A DNA stretch of 64,000 nucleotides from Shewanella hanedai (GCF_007197645.1 NZ_VKGK01000003.1:62001-126000); one strand, 5' to 3'; counted from the first letter of the stretch, positions 38,423 to 47,237 are shown. Program-made: numbers and translations. The notes: generated by a model from the letters alone, not told the origin.

Positions 38423-40113
38423 TATTGAAGGTACTCATCTAGCCAGTTTTGTGCTTCACTAATTACCTTAGTGGCTTTATATTTTCCAACACCTTTAGCT
38501 TTTCTAAGCTCTTGTCCTGGATTGCTAGAAAGAACTATGTCCCCAATTGTTTCTACACTAGTTTCTTGCTTGATTTTAGCTCTCAGCCACTCGGTTATGG
38601 GAAGTGTATCAACTGTATTACTCATGAGAGTTTCGAAAGTTGATTTGTTTATAAGTTCAGTTCCACAAAACATACAAAATTTCTGCTCTTCATTGCTACG
38701 TGGTGTATCGCAAGCTGGACAGTTTGGAAGGTTAAGCCTTATTTTAGTCAATAATTCTGGATCACTAAATTCAGCAAAAGAGTTTTTTCTTAATGGATGC
38801 TTTTCTCTTGGGTAATTTATTGATTCTGAAAAGTTAGTTACATATCCACCATGACCTCGTTGAAAAGCTCCTTCTGATAATAAAAGCGTCAAATGTGGCA
38901 CATATCTATCATAAACTCGGTTAGTACCATGCTTAACTTGTGTAGCTTTTTGTAGTAAGCCTGTTTCCTCGAAAAAATTCACAATAATATTAATGTTCTT
39001 ATTCGGTGTATGTTCTTGTTTTATACCAATAACAATTTGTTTTTTTCCATTTTTTAAAGAAAGTTGATTTTCTTTAGAGACGTCCTTTAAAAGTTTGTCC
39101 ATCAAATCATGACCAGCTAATACGTAGTTTTTAAACTGAGGTTGTTTAACCGCTAATGTAAGGAATTCTTCTCTAATTAGTTTGGCTTGAGCTTGGATAA
39201 CTGCATTGACTCTTTGTTGATCAGTACCTTTATCGGTTAAGTTAAATTGATTTACTAAATTCAAAAATGCTCTAGGAACTCCGAAACTAGCATATATAAA
39301 GCATTTCTTGATATCTTCTTTTAGGTTTTTGGTAAATCGTTTTGCATATATGCCATCAAATAGATCTTCATAATCATCACTTAGAATTGAAGGCCAGCAA
39401 GGAACATATTCAGCATCATGTCCAAGGTGAAAACGTGGACCAAATTCAGTATTAGGATAAACTGATGCCTTAGGAGATATTTTGGAAGAGTTTAATGAGC
39501 GGAATATATCAAAAAATTCGACCATATAGTCTTTTGTTAAAACTAAAGCTGCATCATCGCACAATAAAATAGCATGTTTTCTACCGGAATCCAGTATAGC
39601 TTCGTTAATTATATCGTTGACTAAAGTTACAGAAACTGATTCAATAATATTTTGATGCCAATCTTTTTGTTGTTGTTTTTCAATCTGCTCACAAAAAAGC
39701 TGAAGTGAGTCCAAATTTACAGAATCGTCATTTGAGTTGAATATCGGAAAATCAATCCCGATCGTTTTACAGGTTTCTCTCAGTGCTAGTAAAATTTTAG
39801 AGAGAACCCAGCAATGAAAAAATTGTATTGCTATACTCGATTTCCCTCTGAGAGGCTCAAGTCTAAGGTATTTCGAAAAAGTAACATAAATTGAAAGTGG
39901 TTTTGTTTTGGAATTTAGACATTGTTTATGCGCAATGCGCATATGGTGTGTTTTACCTACACCACGTGGTCCAACTATTACTTTAGATCCTCGAGTGATT
40001 AATTTTTTTACAACAACGCTATAGAATTCTGTTTCTTGAGTAATCAACTCTAACTCATCGAGTTCTATATGGTCGGCTCTATATTCGACGATATCATCTT
40101 CAGGTTTTTTCAT
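38422..40113 (-). CDS. P-loop ATPase (ORC/CDC6-like AAA) with zinc ribbon and helix-hairpin-helix
   Basis: This is a 563-residue protein. Walker A is GPRGVGKT (residues 48-55), with a Walker B-like LLCDDAA (D186, D187) and a sensor-2-like GVPRAFLNLVNQF. The C-terminal part has a zinc ribbon (C465, C468, C480, C483) and a helix-hairpin-helix (AKGVGKYKATKVISEAQNWL), both typical DNA-contact parts. I read it as a DNA-sensing AAA-type ATPase that may control the HEPN partner encoded next to it. It is divergent from the methyltransferase gene. Confidence 0.75.
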   Translation of the reverse strand: MKKPEDDIVEYRADHIELDELELITQETEFYSVVVKKLITRGSKVIVGPRGVGKTHHMRIAHKQCLNSKTKPLSIYVTFSKYLRLEPLRGKSSIAIQFFHCWVLSKILLALRETCKTIGIDFPIFNSNDDSVNLDSLQLFCEQIEKQQQKDWHQNIIESVSVTLVNDIINEAILDSGRKHAILLCDDAALVLTKDYMVEFFDIFRSLNSSKISPKASVYPNTEFGPRFHLGHDAEYVPCWPSILSDDYEDLFDGIYAKRFTKNLKEDIKKCFIYASFGVPRAFLNLVNQFNLTDKGTDQQRVNAVIQAQAKLIREEFLTLAVKQPQFKNYVLAGHDLMDKLLKDVSKENQLSLKNGKKQIVIGIKQEHTPNKNINIIVNFFEETGLLQKATQVKHGTNRVYDRYVPHLTLLLSEGAFQRGHGGYVTNFSESINYPREKHPLRKNSFAEFSDPELLTKIRLNLPNCPACDTPRSNEEQKFCMFCGTELINKSTFETLMSNTVDTLPITEWLRAKIKQETSVETIGDIVLSSNPGQELRKAKGVGKYKATKVISEAQNWLDEYLQ

Positions 40114-40192
40114 AAGTCATTCACATCTTTTTGTACAAAACTGGTACCAATTTCTATAGTCCGGTATCATAGCATATTGTAGTTACCATTCA
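40114..40192. promoter_or_regulatory. Divergent promoter between ATPase and methyltransferase genes
   Basis: The 79-bp gap holds short dyads, such as TGGTACCA near 40142-40149 and a second GGTATCA-like site near 40164. These could be operators that keep the two arms balanced. Confidence 0.45.
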
Positions 40193-41362
40193 ATGAAGTT
40201 TATGAATAAACGAAAAACACTAGCTCAGTTTTATACACCTGATATCATTGCTGATTTTGCAGTTTCTGAGGCACTAAAATACATATCTGATGAACAGGTG
40301 GTTGCCATAGAGCTTTCTGCTGGAAATGGTCAACTTCTTAGAGCTTTACAGTGTAAGGCTCCTTTGAGCCATTTGGTTGCTGTCGATTTAGACTGTGTAA
40401 ACGCAAATTTATTAAGAGATAGGTTTCCTCATGCTCAGGTTTATACTGAGGATGGCATTGGTGAGTTGAGTGAAATTCGAGCTGGCAGCTTTAATTTAGG
40501 AATAGGGAATCCGCCCTTTTTAAAGTTAGATTTAGTTTCTGATTTTAATAAAAAATTAATCAAAGAGGAACTTGAATTATCTATTTCAGATATTTCCTAT
40601 CTACGGGCTGAAGTGTTTTTTTTCGCTCAATATATACGTCTTCTTAAACCTGATGGGATTCTATCTATTATCCTTCCGGAGACTATTATTTCTGGTGAGA
40701 GAACAAGGTATTTTAGAGAAAAAATTCTAACGTTGTATAATATACTTTCGATATCTGAAGTTTCTCATAGTTCTTTTACATATACAGAAGCAAAAACGCA
40801 TGTATTGACTATCCAGAAATCTCCTCCCAAGAATGAATACGTTACAATTAACTCGGTTGGTTCTTGTGGTGATATTGTTAAATCTATTGTGGTTGAGTCT
40901 AATAAGTTAAGCTATCGTATGGATTTTTCTTACCACGAGCATTTCATTGATCAATCTAAACCTTTACTGAGCGATTTCACAACAATAAAAAGGGGGAAAT
41001 ATACTCATAAGGCTTTAAAGGAACATGGAGGAGAATATTTACATACTACAAATATAGAGAAAGTAGAGTATACGGTAGGTAGTGAAATTAAGGCGGGGAC
41101 AGAATTTGCTACATCAGGCGACTTGCTGATGTGTAGAGTTGGTTCTAGGAGTGTCGGTAAAATAGTTCTATATAAAGGTCCAGATATATTATTCTCTGAT
41201 TGTATTTTTCGTATTCGTTTTGAAGATGATAACTTAAGAGATAATTTTTTAGAATACGTCAATTCTGAGCAAGGTTCCAAAAAAATAAAATCTTTAACAA
41301 GAGGTGTTTGTTCAAGATATCTTACTTTACATGATTTAAAATCATTACGATTAGATTGGTAG
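40193..41362 (+). CDS. N6-adenine DNA methyltransferase with type I specificity-like C-terminus
   Basis: This is a 389-residue protein. The SAM motif is VAIELSAGNGQLL (about residues 37-49) and the catalytic motif is NPPF (106-109), preceded by the AQFYTPDIIADF box common to HsdM/TaqI-type enzymes. Residues about 255-385 resemble one target-recognition half of HsdS (TTIKRGKYTHKALK, DLLMCRVGSRSVGKIVLYKG, LTLHDLKSLRL). No nuclease or helicase is fused or adjacent. Start may be ATG 40193 or 40202; ribosome signals are weak. It is divergent from the ATPase-HEPN pair. Confidence 0.82.
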   Translation: MKFMNKRKTLAQFYTPDIIADFAVSEALKYISDEQVVAIELSAGNGQLLRALQCKAPLSHLVAVDLDCVNANLLRDRFPHAQVYTEDGIGELSEIRAGSFNLGIGNPPFLKLDLVSDFNKKLIKEELELSISDISYLRAEVFFFAQYIRLLKPDGILSIILPETIISGERTRYFREKILTLYNILSISEVSHSSFTYTEAKTHVLTIQKSPPKNEYVTINSVGSCGDIVKSIVVESNKLSYRMDFSYHEHFIDQSKPLLSDFTTIKRGKYTHKALKEHGGEYLHTTNIEKVEYTVGSEIKAGTEFATSGDLLMCRVGSRSVGKIVLYKGPDILFSDCIFRIRFEDDNLRDNFLEYVNSEQGSKKIKSLTRGVCSRYLTLHDLKSLRLDW

Positions 41363-41928
41363 TATATGTATATTAAATCTCCCTATTGTGGGTGAATCTT
41401 GGTAAGATTTTAAATTTTATTGGATTGTGAGTTCATGTAGTGGTTAATTCTGCAACTCTTAGGAGTTAACATTAGAGTTGTAATAATTATATTATTTAAA
41501 AAGTGATGACTCTAAGTCTAGGAAGAGCTTTTTACAGTTATGAGCAGGACAAGGTTACTCTGCATTTTTATTTATATTAGTACCCCATAATTATTTAATC
41601 ATAAATATTGAATTATTGTAGGATTATAAGACAGGTTTAATAATTAGTGTTTTGTAAAATATCATAACGAAGTAATAATTGTATGTTACCAGTCTTGGTT
41701 TTAATTCTCTCAATCAGTACACTTTGAAACTATACCTTAACTTGGCCTATCCAAAAAATGATCAGGTGATTTAAACTAGGTTACTACGCTTTTAGTCGAT
41801 GTTTTTCACCTAACACTTAGGTAGATATATTTCGCTCCTTCTTGACGGCCATTTATTATAATTTCGCCAAAGGCTCTCTTTCGTAAATTTTAGAGCACTA
41901 AACTTTGATGGTTACGAGCGTCGTACAG
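41363..41928. other. AT-rich gap between methyltransferase and replication gene
   Basis: I see no gene in these 566 bp. The only structure noted is the short dyad ACCTAACACTTAGGT at 41808-41822. The region could hold the terminator of the methyltransferase gene and the element's replication origin, but neither is visible by eye. Confidence 0.4.
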
Positions 41929-43839
41929 TTATTGACAGGACTCCAAGTTAACAGCGTTAGGCTGATGAGTAAGTGTTAGCGTCCATTCGTGGTGGCGGGT
42001 GATGATCTCAACACCTAGGTAGATAAGTCCTTTGAGCTGTGTCATGAGTTCGTCGCCATAACGGTTAGTCTTGTACTCTTTGCTGACGCTTTCTCGCTTA
42101 AGGCTACATGCGCTTTCTTGCTGTTCTTGATATGTGCTTTCTTCTTCGATGCAAGTGCTTGCTAACTTGCTTACAGGCTCGTTTGTTGTGGTTTCATGCT
42201 CTGTGCTTGTAACGGGGCATGTTTCGGGATTGCTTAGTATTGGAGCGGCTTTGCTATCAATTTTTGTTGTTGAGCAGCTTTCGGCAATTTCGGGATTAGT
42301 ATTGGGGGCTATTGCTGGATCATGATGTTCTGCATCCCTAGGTTCTATCTGGGCTTCCCTGAAATTAGTGTGTTGCTGGTGTGCAGGTTGGCGATTTCGT
42401 TTTTGAAGGTATAGCGGTCTTACTGTCTGATCGTTACGTTTGCAAAATACGCCTCCCATAAGCGAGGTGTATTCATTCCAATCAGAATTGTCAGCGGCCT
42501 GCCTTATTGCTTCAAATTCATCAAGAGATTGGTCTGTTTGTGGAGGCAGTCGCCTAAGCTCTCGCCACTGGGTGACACCAACACCGCCTATCTGTTGAAA
42601 TTGGCGTATTCCCCAGCAAGATGCCCAGACTCTAATTCGTTCAGCTGAGGTGACTGCTTCCTTACCGTAAGAGTCATGCTCTATGCCTTTGCCGTTTATG
42701 TTTTTAGAGATGTACTTCACCACGTAACCCGTTGCTGAACCTTTTTTTGGATCCATATGCATGACTTTGAAACGATGCTTTTTAGCACCGTGTTCGTCTC
42801 CATCTTCCTCTAGGCAATATTGTTCGAAGGTATCGACTAAGGTTTGTTGTTGCTCCGTAGGGATGAAATATATCAAATGCCAATGAGGTGTTCCGTCATG
42901 GTGGGGTTCTGCAATGCGAAAACCAAATGGCGTAATATTATCTCTTTTAAGGGCTGCTCTAATTCGCTGGAAAGTGCGATTCAGATAGTCTTGGCCATCG
43001 AGCGGTGTTGCTCCATTCCAATTGGGGTTTTCATCTCCTGATTTTGCAAAGTTTCGGTGATATTTAGATGGGGTGGTCATGGTAAGAAATACAGATGAGT
43101 AGCCCATCTCTTTGGCGTAGTCTTCAAAACCACGTAGGCGAACCATTAATTCAGCAAAGCGAATAGCAGGATTAGAGACATTAAGTTTTGAGAGTTCAGC
43201 CAAACTCATGCTAAAACCGTCTTCATTGGTGGCGATAGTCTGTTCGAGTAGTTGCTGATTACTTTGCCACTGTTTCTTAAAGCCGCTCACGGTTATGTCA
43301 CTGGCATAGATCCCTTTGTGCTTGCTCACCAGATTCAGCATGCGTGAGATGGTTTCTATTTGTCTGTTATGCAGCTTTCTGAGTTTTGGCTTCCACCAAG
43401 ACTCATCATTTGTCCGTAACAGGACACCGCGCACTTTAGCGTGTTCGAGTTCCGTTAACGTGTCATCTTTTAGATTTGTAAGAATCGTGTCAGGCAGTTT
43501 AGGCGGGATAATCTGATAACAGCGCATATAGTGAACCACTGCGTTATAGGTTTTTAGTAACCCTTGGCGGTGTTCATTGGCGGCAATTTTAATGCATCGT
43601 CGAGCATGTTTCTTGGCGTTGGCTCGATGATCCTTGTCTTCAATGTTGATGCTGTAAAAGTGGCTATCTTTTCCCAATATCTGAGCAATAGATTTGGTTA
43701 ACTGCAACACCGACAAGTTTGCTTCTCGTCTTGTCGGTCTTTTTTTGTATAGGGCTAGAATGGCATTTTTATGAGCTGAGGGAAGTCCGTAGAGCTTCCC
43801 GTCTAACCACTCTATATCATGGTCATGAATTTCAGGCAT
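41929..43839 (-). CDS. Phage P2 GpA-like replication endonuclease
   Basis: This is a 636-residue rolling-circle replication initiator. The metal-binding HxH is in GTPHWHLIYF (H319, H321). The two catalytic tyrosines are in GYVVKYISKN (Y372 and Y376, the Y-x3-Y spacing of superfamily I Rep and P2 A). The C-terminal 150 residues are low-complexity and rich in E, T, S and Q. It nicks an origin of the element to start single-strand replication. It overlaps the 92-residue gene before it by 8 bases. Confidence 0.88.
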   Translation of the reverse strand: MPEIHDHDIEWLDGKLYGLPSAHKNAILALYKKRPTRREANLSVLQLTKSIAQILGKDSHFYSINIEDKDHRANAKKHARRCIKIAANEHRQGLLKTYNAVVHYMRCYQIIPPKLPDTILTNLKDDTLTELEHAKVRGVLLRTNDESWWKPKLRKLHNRQIETISRMLNLVSKHKGIYASDITVSGFKKQWQSNQQLLEQTIATNEDGFSMSLAELSKLNVSNPAIRFAELMVRLRGFEDYAKEMGYSSVFLTMTTPSKYHRNFAKSGDENPNWNGATPLDGQDYLNRTFQRIRAALKRDNITPFGFRIAEPHHDGTPHWHLIYFIPTEQQQTLVDTFEQYCLEEDGDEHGAKKHRFKVMHMDPKKGSATGYVVKYISKNINGKGIEHDSYGKEAVTSAERIRVWASCWGIRQFQQIGGVGVTQWRELRRLPPQTDQSLDEFEAIRQAADNSDWNEYTSLMGGVFCKRNDQTVRPLYLQKRNRQPAHQQHTNFREAQIEPRDAEHHDPAIAPNTNPEIAESCSTTKIDSKAAPILSNPETCPVTSTEHETTTNEPVSKLASTCIEEESTYQEQQESACSLKRESVSKEYKTNRYGDELMTQLKGLIYLGVEIITRHHEWTLTLTHQPNAVNLESCQ

Positions 43840-44110
43840 GAGTTTCCCCTCGGTTATTACTAAGCCAAGCTTTACCTCTTTGGTTTAGACTTGCTCGCAG
43901 CCAGTGGATTCCCATTACGTAATGGGCTTGTTCTGTAATAAAGCCCTGCATTTTTAATCTAAACAGGGTGCGCTTTTGAAAGTGACCGTTAAAGGTGTCG
44001 TAACCCGCCATTTTTCCGAGGTCAGCACAAACCTCGATACAGACCTCAATGCTATTGTCTTTATCTAACCACTCGATAAATTCAATTTGCTCTTTAGTAA
44101 AGGCGGCCAT
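43832..44110 (-). CDS. Small hypothetical protein upstream of Rep
   Basis: This is a 92-residue soluble protein (TKEQIEFIEWLDKDNSIEVC, FQKRTLFRLKMQGFI, LRASLNQRGKAWLS). The second half looks like a winged-helix or small DNA-binding fold, but no family is recognised. It is translationally coupled to the genes on both sides (1-base overlap before, 8-base overlap after). Confidence 0.6.
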   Translation of the reverse strand: MAAFTKEQIEFIEWLDKDNSIEVCIEVCADLGKMAGYDTFNGHFQKRTLFRLKMQGFITEQAHYVMGIHWLRASLNQRGKAWLSNNRGETHA

Positions 44111-44442
44111 TACTTGCCCCCTTTATTGTTCGTTGACTGCTCACTGTCGCTTTGTGTCTCTACATAACCTAACGAGTCGGGTTTGCGTAACGGGGTAAGA
44201 TCAGCAGACGGTTCGTTAACGAGTACCGATTTCGTTAACGGGTACATAGGTTCAGGTTTCGGCTCTGTACCCGTTAACGGGTACGAAGGGGCTTTGGTGT
44301 ATTGGCTACTCGTTAACGGTTTTTCAATTGTGGCTTGAAGCATGATATTAGTCGCTGCTAGTGAACCCCAGATATAAGCAAGCTGAACAAGGATGGTTAT
44401 CGGCAATATGATAGTGGTTAAAATATTAAAGAGTATGTTCAT
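44110..44442 (-). CDS. Small membrane-anchored protein with Tyr-Pro-Leu-Thr repeats
   Basis: This is a 110-residue protein. The N-terminus is a membrane anchor (MNILFNILTTIILPITILVQLAY, of which ILFNILTTIILPITILV is the core), and the rest is proline- and lysine-rich with repeated YPLT units. ATG 44442 is chosen because GGAGGG lies close upstream. The DNA under the repeats has the CGTTAACG motifs described separately. Function is unknown. Confidence 0.55.
   Translation of the reverse strand: MNILFNILTTIILPITILVQLAYIWGSLAATNIMLQATIEKPLTSSQYTKAPSYPLTGTEPKPEPMYPLTKSVLVNEPSADLTPLRKPDSLGYVETQSDSEQSTNNKGGK
44184..44320. repeat. Iteron-like CGTTAACG repeats inside the small gene
   Basis: CGTTAACG(A/G)GTAC-like units lie at about 44184-44197 (degenerate), 44213-44225, 44233-44245, 44271-44284 and 44310-44319. 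The third full unit is the 18-bp perfect palindrome GTACCCGTTAACGGGTAC at 44267-44284. Spacing is uneven. Confidence 0.7.
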
Positions 44443-44611
44443 AAACCCTCCCGTTAATGAAGTTTTCAACATCGCTTTCGCGATACATCACTCGACGGCC
44501 AACTTTGATAAAGCTAAGAGGGTAGCGGCCAGTACAGCGCCAGACGGATAGGGTTCCTATAGTGACTCCTAAGAAGTCAGAAACCTGTGAGGGGGTAAGT
44601 AGTGTATTCAT
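44426..44611 (-). CDS. AlpA-like helix-turn-helix regulator
   Basis: This is a 61-residue protein of the AlpA/excisionase-like helix-turn-helix family: LLTPSQVSDFLGVTIGTLSVWRCTGRYPLSFIKVGRRVMYRESDVENFI in outline, with the typical SQVSDFLGVT and VGRRVMYRESDV parts. In P4-like elements AlpA controls integrase or excision. It is preceded by GGAG and overlaps the start of the next gene by 17 bases. Confidence 0.85.
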   Translation of the reverse strand: MNTLLTPSQVSDFLGVTIGTLSVWRCTGRYPLSFIKVGRRVMYRESDVENFINGRVYEHTL

Positions 44612-44733
44612 GTTAACTCCGATAGATTTGTGTTCGACGGAGTGAGATTACGATCAGATGGTTAGTGTGTATGCGGGGTTAGCTGCGAGAAGTATGTTTC
44701 TCGCAGCGAAAAAGGTGTGGCTCGCTGTGAAGT

Positions 44734-45594
44734 TTATACTTTTTTAGGTTTATTAGAGGCTCTTAGCCAGCCATATAAGCGTTCAAAACCATTGTTTTCC
44801 CATTCTAGTGAAGAACCAAGCTTTGCTGAAATCTCAGCAACTTTAGGTAGAAGTTTTTTGGTGGCATGGCGCGGGTTGTGAAAAGTACCGTCTAAGTATA
44901 ATTTAACTGCTTTTGCTCGAACTTGTCTATTGATTCTATGTTTAGAGTCATTACCACTTTTGGCAGCTTTTCTTGCTGAGTATTTTTTTGATACTCCTGA
45001 TGCCAAGTCGAGGGTTAGCCAATGGTATAACTCATTTCCATGAAGGAATTCGTTAGATACAAACTCCTCAAGTAAAGTTTGTGCAGGCTTTGTTAGCCCA
45101 GCCATATGACAAGCTAATGAGGCTTGAAGGATGTCTGCTTGTTTGGATTCAAGTGCTGCAAACATATTAGTGACTAAGTCTAACCCCTCATGTCCTTCAA
45201 AGGCTTCATGAAGACTATTTGCAGATGCAAATTTTTTGATGACCTCTATATTTTCTTCTTCTTTGACTATTGGCAGTTTCTCTGCAAAAGAAAGGGTTTG
45301 TTCTAAAACAGATTTACTTAATTTCTCAATTTTTAACAAAATGTCGTCGATACCTGAAAGTGATTCTATGACTTCTTCCACTGGCAGTTCTTCGAAATCA
45401 AAATCTGACAGGTGTGGAGCGAACTCTCTTAAGATTAAATTTAACCAATCACAGCACTTCACTGTATGTATAAATTGGGCAAATAGAAGAAGGTTAGGGT
45501 TTTTCTCACTGTCTGGAATAGTAAAATATCTCTTTCCACCATCAGAGGTATGAATGGGTAAGGGAAAGATTAAGGTGCTTTCTTGTTCATCCAT
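44734..45594 (-). CDS. Hypothetical protein at the right end of the island
   Basis: This is a 286-residue soluble, mainly helical protein. The C-terminus is basic (KKYSARKAAKSGNDSKHRINRQVRAKAVKLYLDG) and may bind DNA. The middle is acidic (EELPVEEVIESLSGIDDILL). No family is recognised. It is the first gene reading inward from the tRNA end of the element, 122 bp upstream of the AlpA-like gene. Confidence 0.6.
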   Translation of the reverse strand: MDEQESTLIFPLPIHTSDGGKRYFTIPDSEKNPNLLLFAQFIHTVKCCDWLNLILREFAPHLSDFDFEELPVEEVIESLSGIDDILLKIEKLSKSVLEQTLSFAEKLPIVKEEENIEVIKKFASANSLHEAFEGHEGLDLVTNMFAALESKQADILQASLACHMAGLTKPAQTLLEEFVSNEFLHGNELYHWLTLDLASGVSKKYSARKAAKSGNDSKHRINRQVRAKAVKLYLDGTFHNPRHATKKLLPKVAEISAKLGSSLEWENNGFERLYGWLRASNKPKKV

Positions 45595-45731
45595 GATATA
45601 TGACTTCCATGTTATCTCGTTAAGAGAAAACTATTAGAAATGGAGCGATTTGTCTATAACTGAGTTTAATGGAGTAAAACGAGGATTATTTGAAATGCTT
45701 ATAAGAAAAAGTGCTAAAAAAGCACATTCCT

Positions 45732-45756
45732 GTGGTGGCACAGAGGCGGCACAGGG
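45732..45756. repeat. Integrase arm-type site, right copy
   Basis: This is the 25-bp partner of 33913-33937, in the same orientation with one mismatch, 50 bp inside the tRNA end of the island. Confidence 0.75.
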
Positions 45757-45806
45757 TTGTTGTAAAAATGTTAATCTATTGATTTAAATAGAAAAAAAGT
45801 CCTATT

Positions 45807-45882
45807 TGGTCTCCCCACAGGGACTCGAACCCCGATCGATCGCTTAGGAGGCGACTGCTCTATCCTGTTGAGCTATAAGGAG
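45807..45882 (-). tRNA. tRNA-Arg (anticodon CCT), island attachment site
   Basis: Read on the minus strand, the 76 bases fold as a cloverleaf. The acceptor CTCCTTA pairs with TGGGGAG, the D stem GCTC with GAGC, and the anticodon stem GTCGC with GCGAT around CTCCTAA (anticodon CCT). The T arm is CGGGG-TTCGAGT-CCCTG, and ACCA is encoded. The first 15 plus-strand bases (45807-45821) are attR of the element. Confidence 0.95.
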
Positions 45883-45961
45883 ACGAGTGTGATTATACTG
45901 GTTTTCTCCCTAATGAAAAGAGGGGATGAAAAGCTAATTAATTTAGTTGCTTAATTCTTAT

Positions 45962-47128
45962 TCACATTTTTATCGCGATATCATTAATTTGCACATTGTA
46001 AGCGGCATTCTGCCCAACAAGAATAGCGGTAGCGGTATCTTGGGTGACTTGATCTATTTTGACTGTTGCTCGGCTTTTACCTGCAACTGCACGCATTTTA
46101 TCGAAACGATCGGGTAAATTCTCCTGCAATACTAATTGGAATGAATCTCCAACTTTAATGCCATGGCGACGACCTAGATTGATGATTATTCTGTCGTGTT
46201 GTTTTGCGACGATCTGACCGAGAATAGGGCGACAGCTTAAACTGGCATCGATATCTTGGGTTGCCTGCATTAATACTTTATCAATATTTTTCCCGTAGGC
46301 AGAGTTCCAGAACCGGTTTTGGTTTGAAGGCACTGTTTCTTGGCGTTCAAATTCCCATGGTGCTGATGATGTGTAATCTTGGCTCCAGACTTGCTCACCG
46401 CTTATTCCGTGATATAGGGAAAGTCTGAGTTGAAATTGTCGAATAGGATCACTACTCCAAAGCCCTAACATATTGCTTTCGGCAGGGTTGGTTGAGATGT
46501 CGATTATCTCTGGTAACAATACATATTGGCTATCTGTTATCTCGCTGAGCCAGCTAGGTAGCCGATAGCCTCTGATATCAACTAAGGCTTGCTCTATGTC
46601 TAGTCGCTCATTTGCATGTAAGTGGGCGAAGCTGCTGTCTGATGTTTGTGTCAATGTATCGCCAATGCGCACAGAGAGTGCTTTTTCAAAGAAGCCAATA
46701 TTACCGTATCGCAATTGGGCTCTGTCATTGATCATCGATTGGGGAACGAGTATTGCCGCTTTTAGTGACTGACTGTCACACTGGGCCTGATGTGAGCTAG
46801 CACCGATCACATCAACTCTGACCATCACTGTGAGTTTATCACCTTCAATCAGCTCGTTGATTAATTCGACTTTGGCGGCTTGGGTTTGCTGTGCGATAGA
46901 GAAGCTGTCTTGTGTTAATTGACCATTACTGACAGTTTGAGAGCTGCTAAAACGGGCACCACTTTGCAGTGTTGCATAAGTAAGGGCTTGATGAATGGCA
47001 TCTTCCCTGGCTTTGGTCACATTGCCATCGACAATATTTGATTCGCCTTTGACGACGACCCAAGCGCCAATTGCTAGGTGTGAATAGAGGGAGAGACAGC
47101 TAAGGAGAAGTAGGGCTACAAATTTCAT
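45962..47128 (-). CDS. flgT: FlgT: flagellar H-ring assembly protein
   Basis: This is a 388-residue periplasmic protein with a signal peptide (VALLLLSCLSLYSHLAIGA). In Vibrio FlgT forms the H ring around the LP ring and helps keep motor rings in place. The N-terminal domain WVVVKGESNIVDGNVTKARE and ALTYATLQSGARFSS, the middle domain, and the C-terminal IINLGRRHGIKVGDSFQLVL are as in the family. It is transcribed leftwards from a sigma-54 site at 47221-47237. Confidence 0.9.
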   Translation of the reverse strand: MKFVALLLLSCLSLYSHLAIGAWVVVKGESNIVDGNVTKAREDAIHQALTYATLQSGARFSSSQTVSNGQLTQDSFSIAQQTQAAKVELINELIEGDKLTVMVRVDVIGASSHQAQCDSQSLKAAILVPQSMINDRAQLRYGNIGFFEKALSVRIGDTLTQTSDSSFAHLHANERLDIEQALVDIRGYRLPSWLSEITDSQYVLLPEIIDISTNPAESNMLGLWSSDPIRQFQLRLSLYHGISGEQVWSQDYTSSAPWEFERQETVPSNQNRFWNSAYGKNIDKVLMQATQDIDASLSCRPILGQIVAKQHDRIIINLGRRHGIKVGDSFQLVLQENLPDRFDKMRAVAGKSRATVKIDQVTQDTATAILVGQNAAYNVQINDIAIKM

Positions 47129-47220
47129 CTTTTATCCATTTATCGTTGTCGATCCAGTATGAACAGATCCGTCGACATAAAAATGACAGTTATAACCGCT
47201 GTCAGCCAGTGTTTATGATA

Positions 47221-47237
47221 AAGCAATAATCGTGCCT
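47221..47237 (-). promoter_or_regulatory. Sigma-54 promoter of flgT
   Basis: On the minus strand the sequence reads AGGCACGATTATTGCTT, with GG and GC at the -24/-12 spacing of the consensus TGGCACG-N4-TTGCT. It lies about 90 bp before the flgT start. Confidence 0.75.

Larger units (their letters stand above)
33772..45821. mobile_element. ~12-kb integrative element inserted at tRNA-Arg(CCT)
   Basis: The element is bounded by a 15-bp direct repeat of the tRNA 3' end (33772-33786 and 45807-45821). It carries matching arm-type repeats at both ends, a tyrosine integrase at the left end, AlpA-like and GpA-like replication genes at the right, and accessory cargo between. There are no structural phage genes and no conjugation genes. 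It could be a phage satellite or an integrative mobilizable island. Confidence 0.88.

Noticed and set aside
40193..41362. Complete restriction-modification system
   Set aside because: The methyltransferase has no nuclease domain and no endonuclease gene lies next to it; the HNH gene is 9 kb away and outside the island.
41808..41822. Replication origin of the element at a 15-bp dyad
   Set aside because: The arms are only 6 bp and nothing else supports an origin there.
44184..44320. Possible CRISPR array
   Set aside because: The repeats are short, unevenly spaced, diverged and within a coding gene; no cas genes are present.
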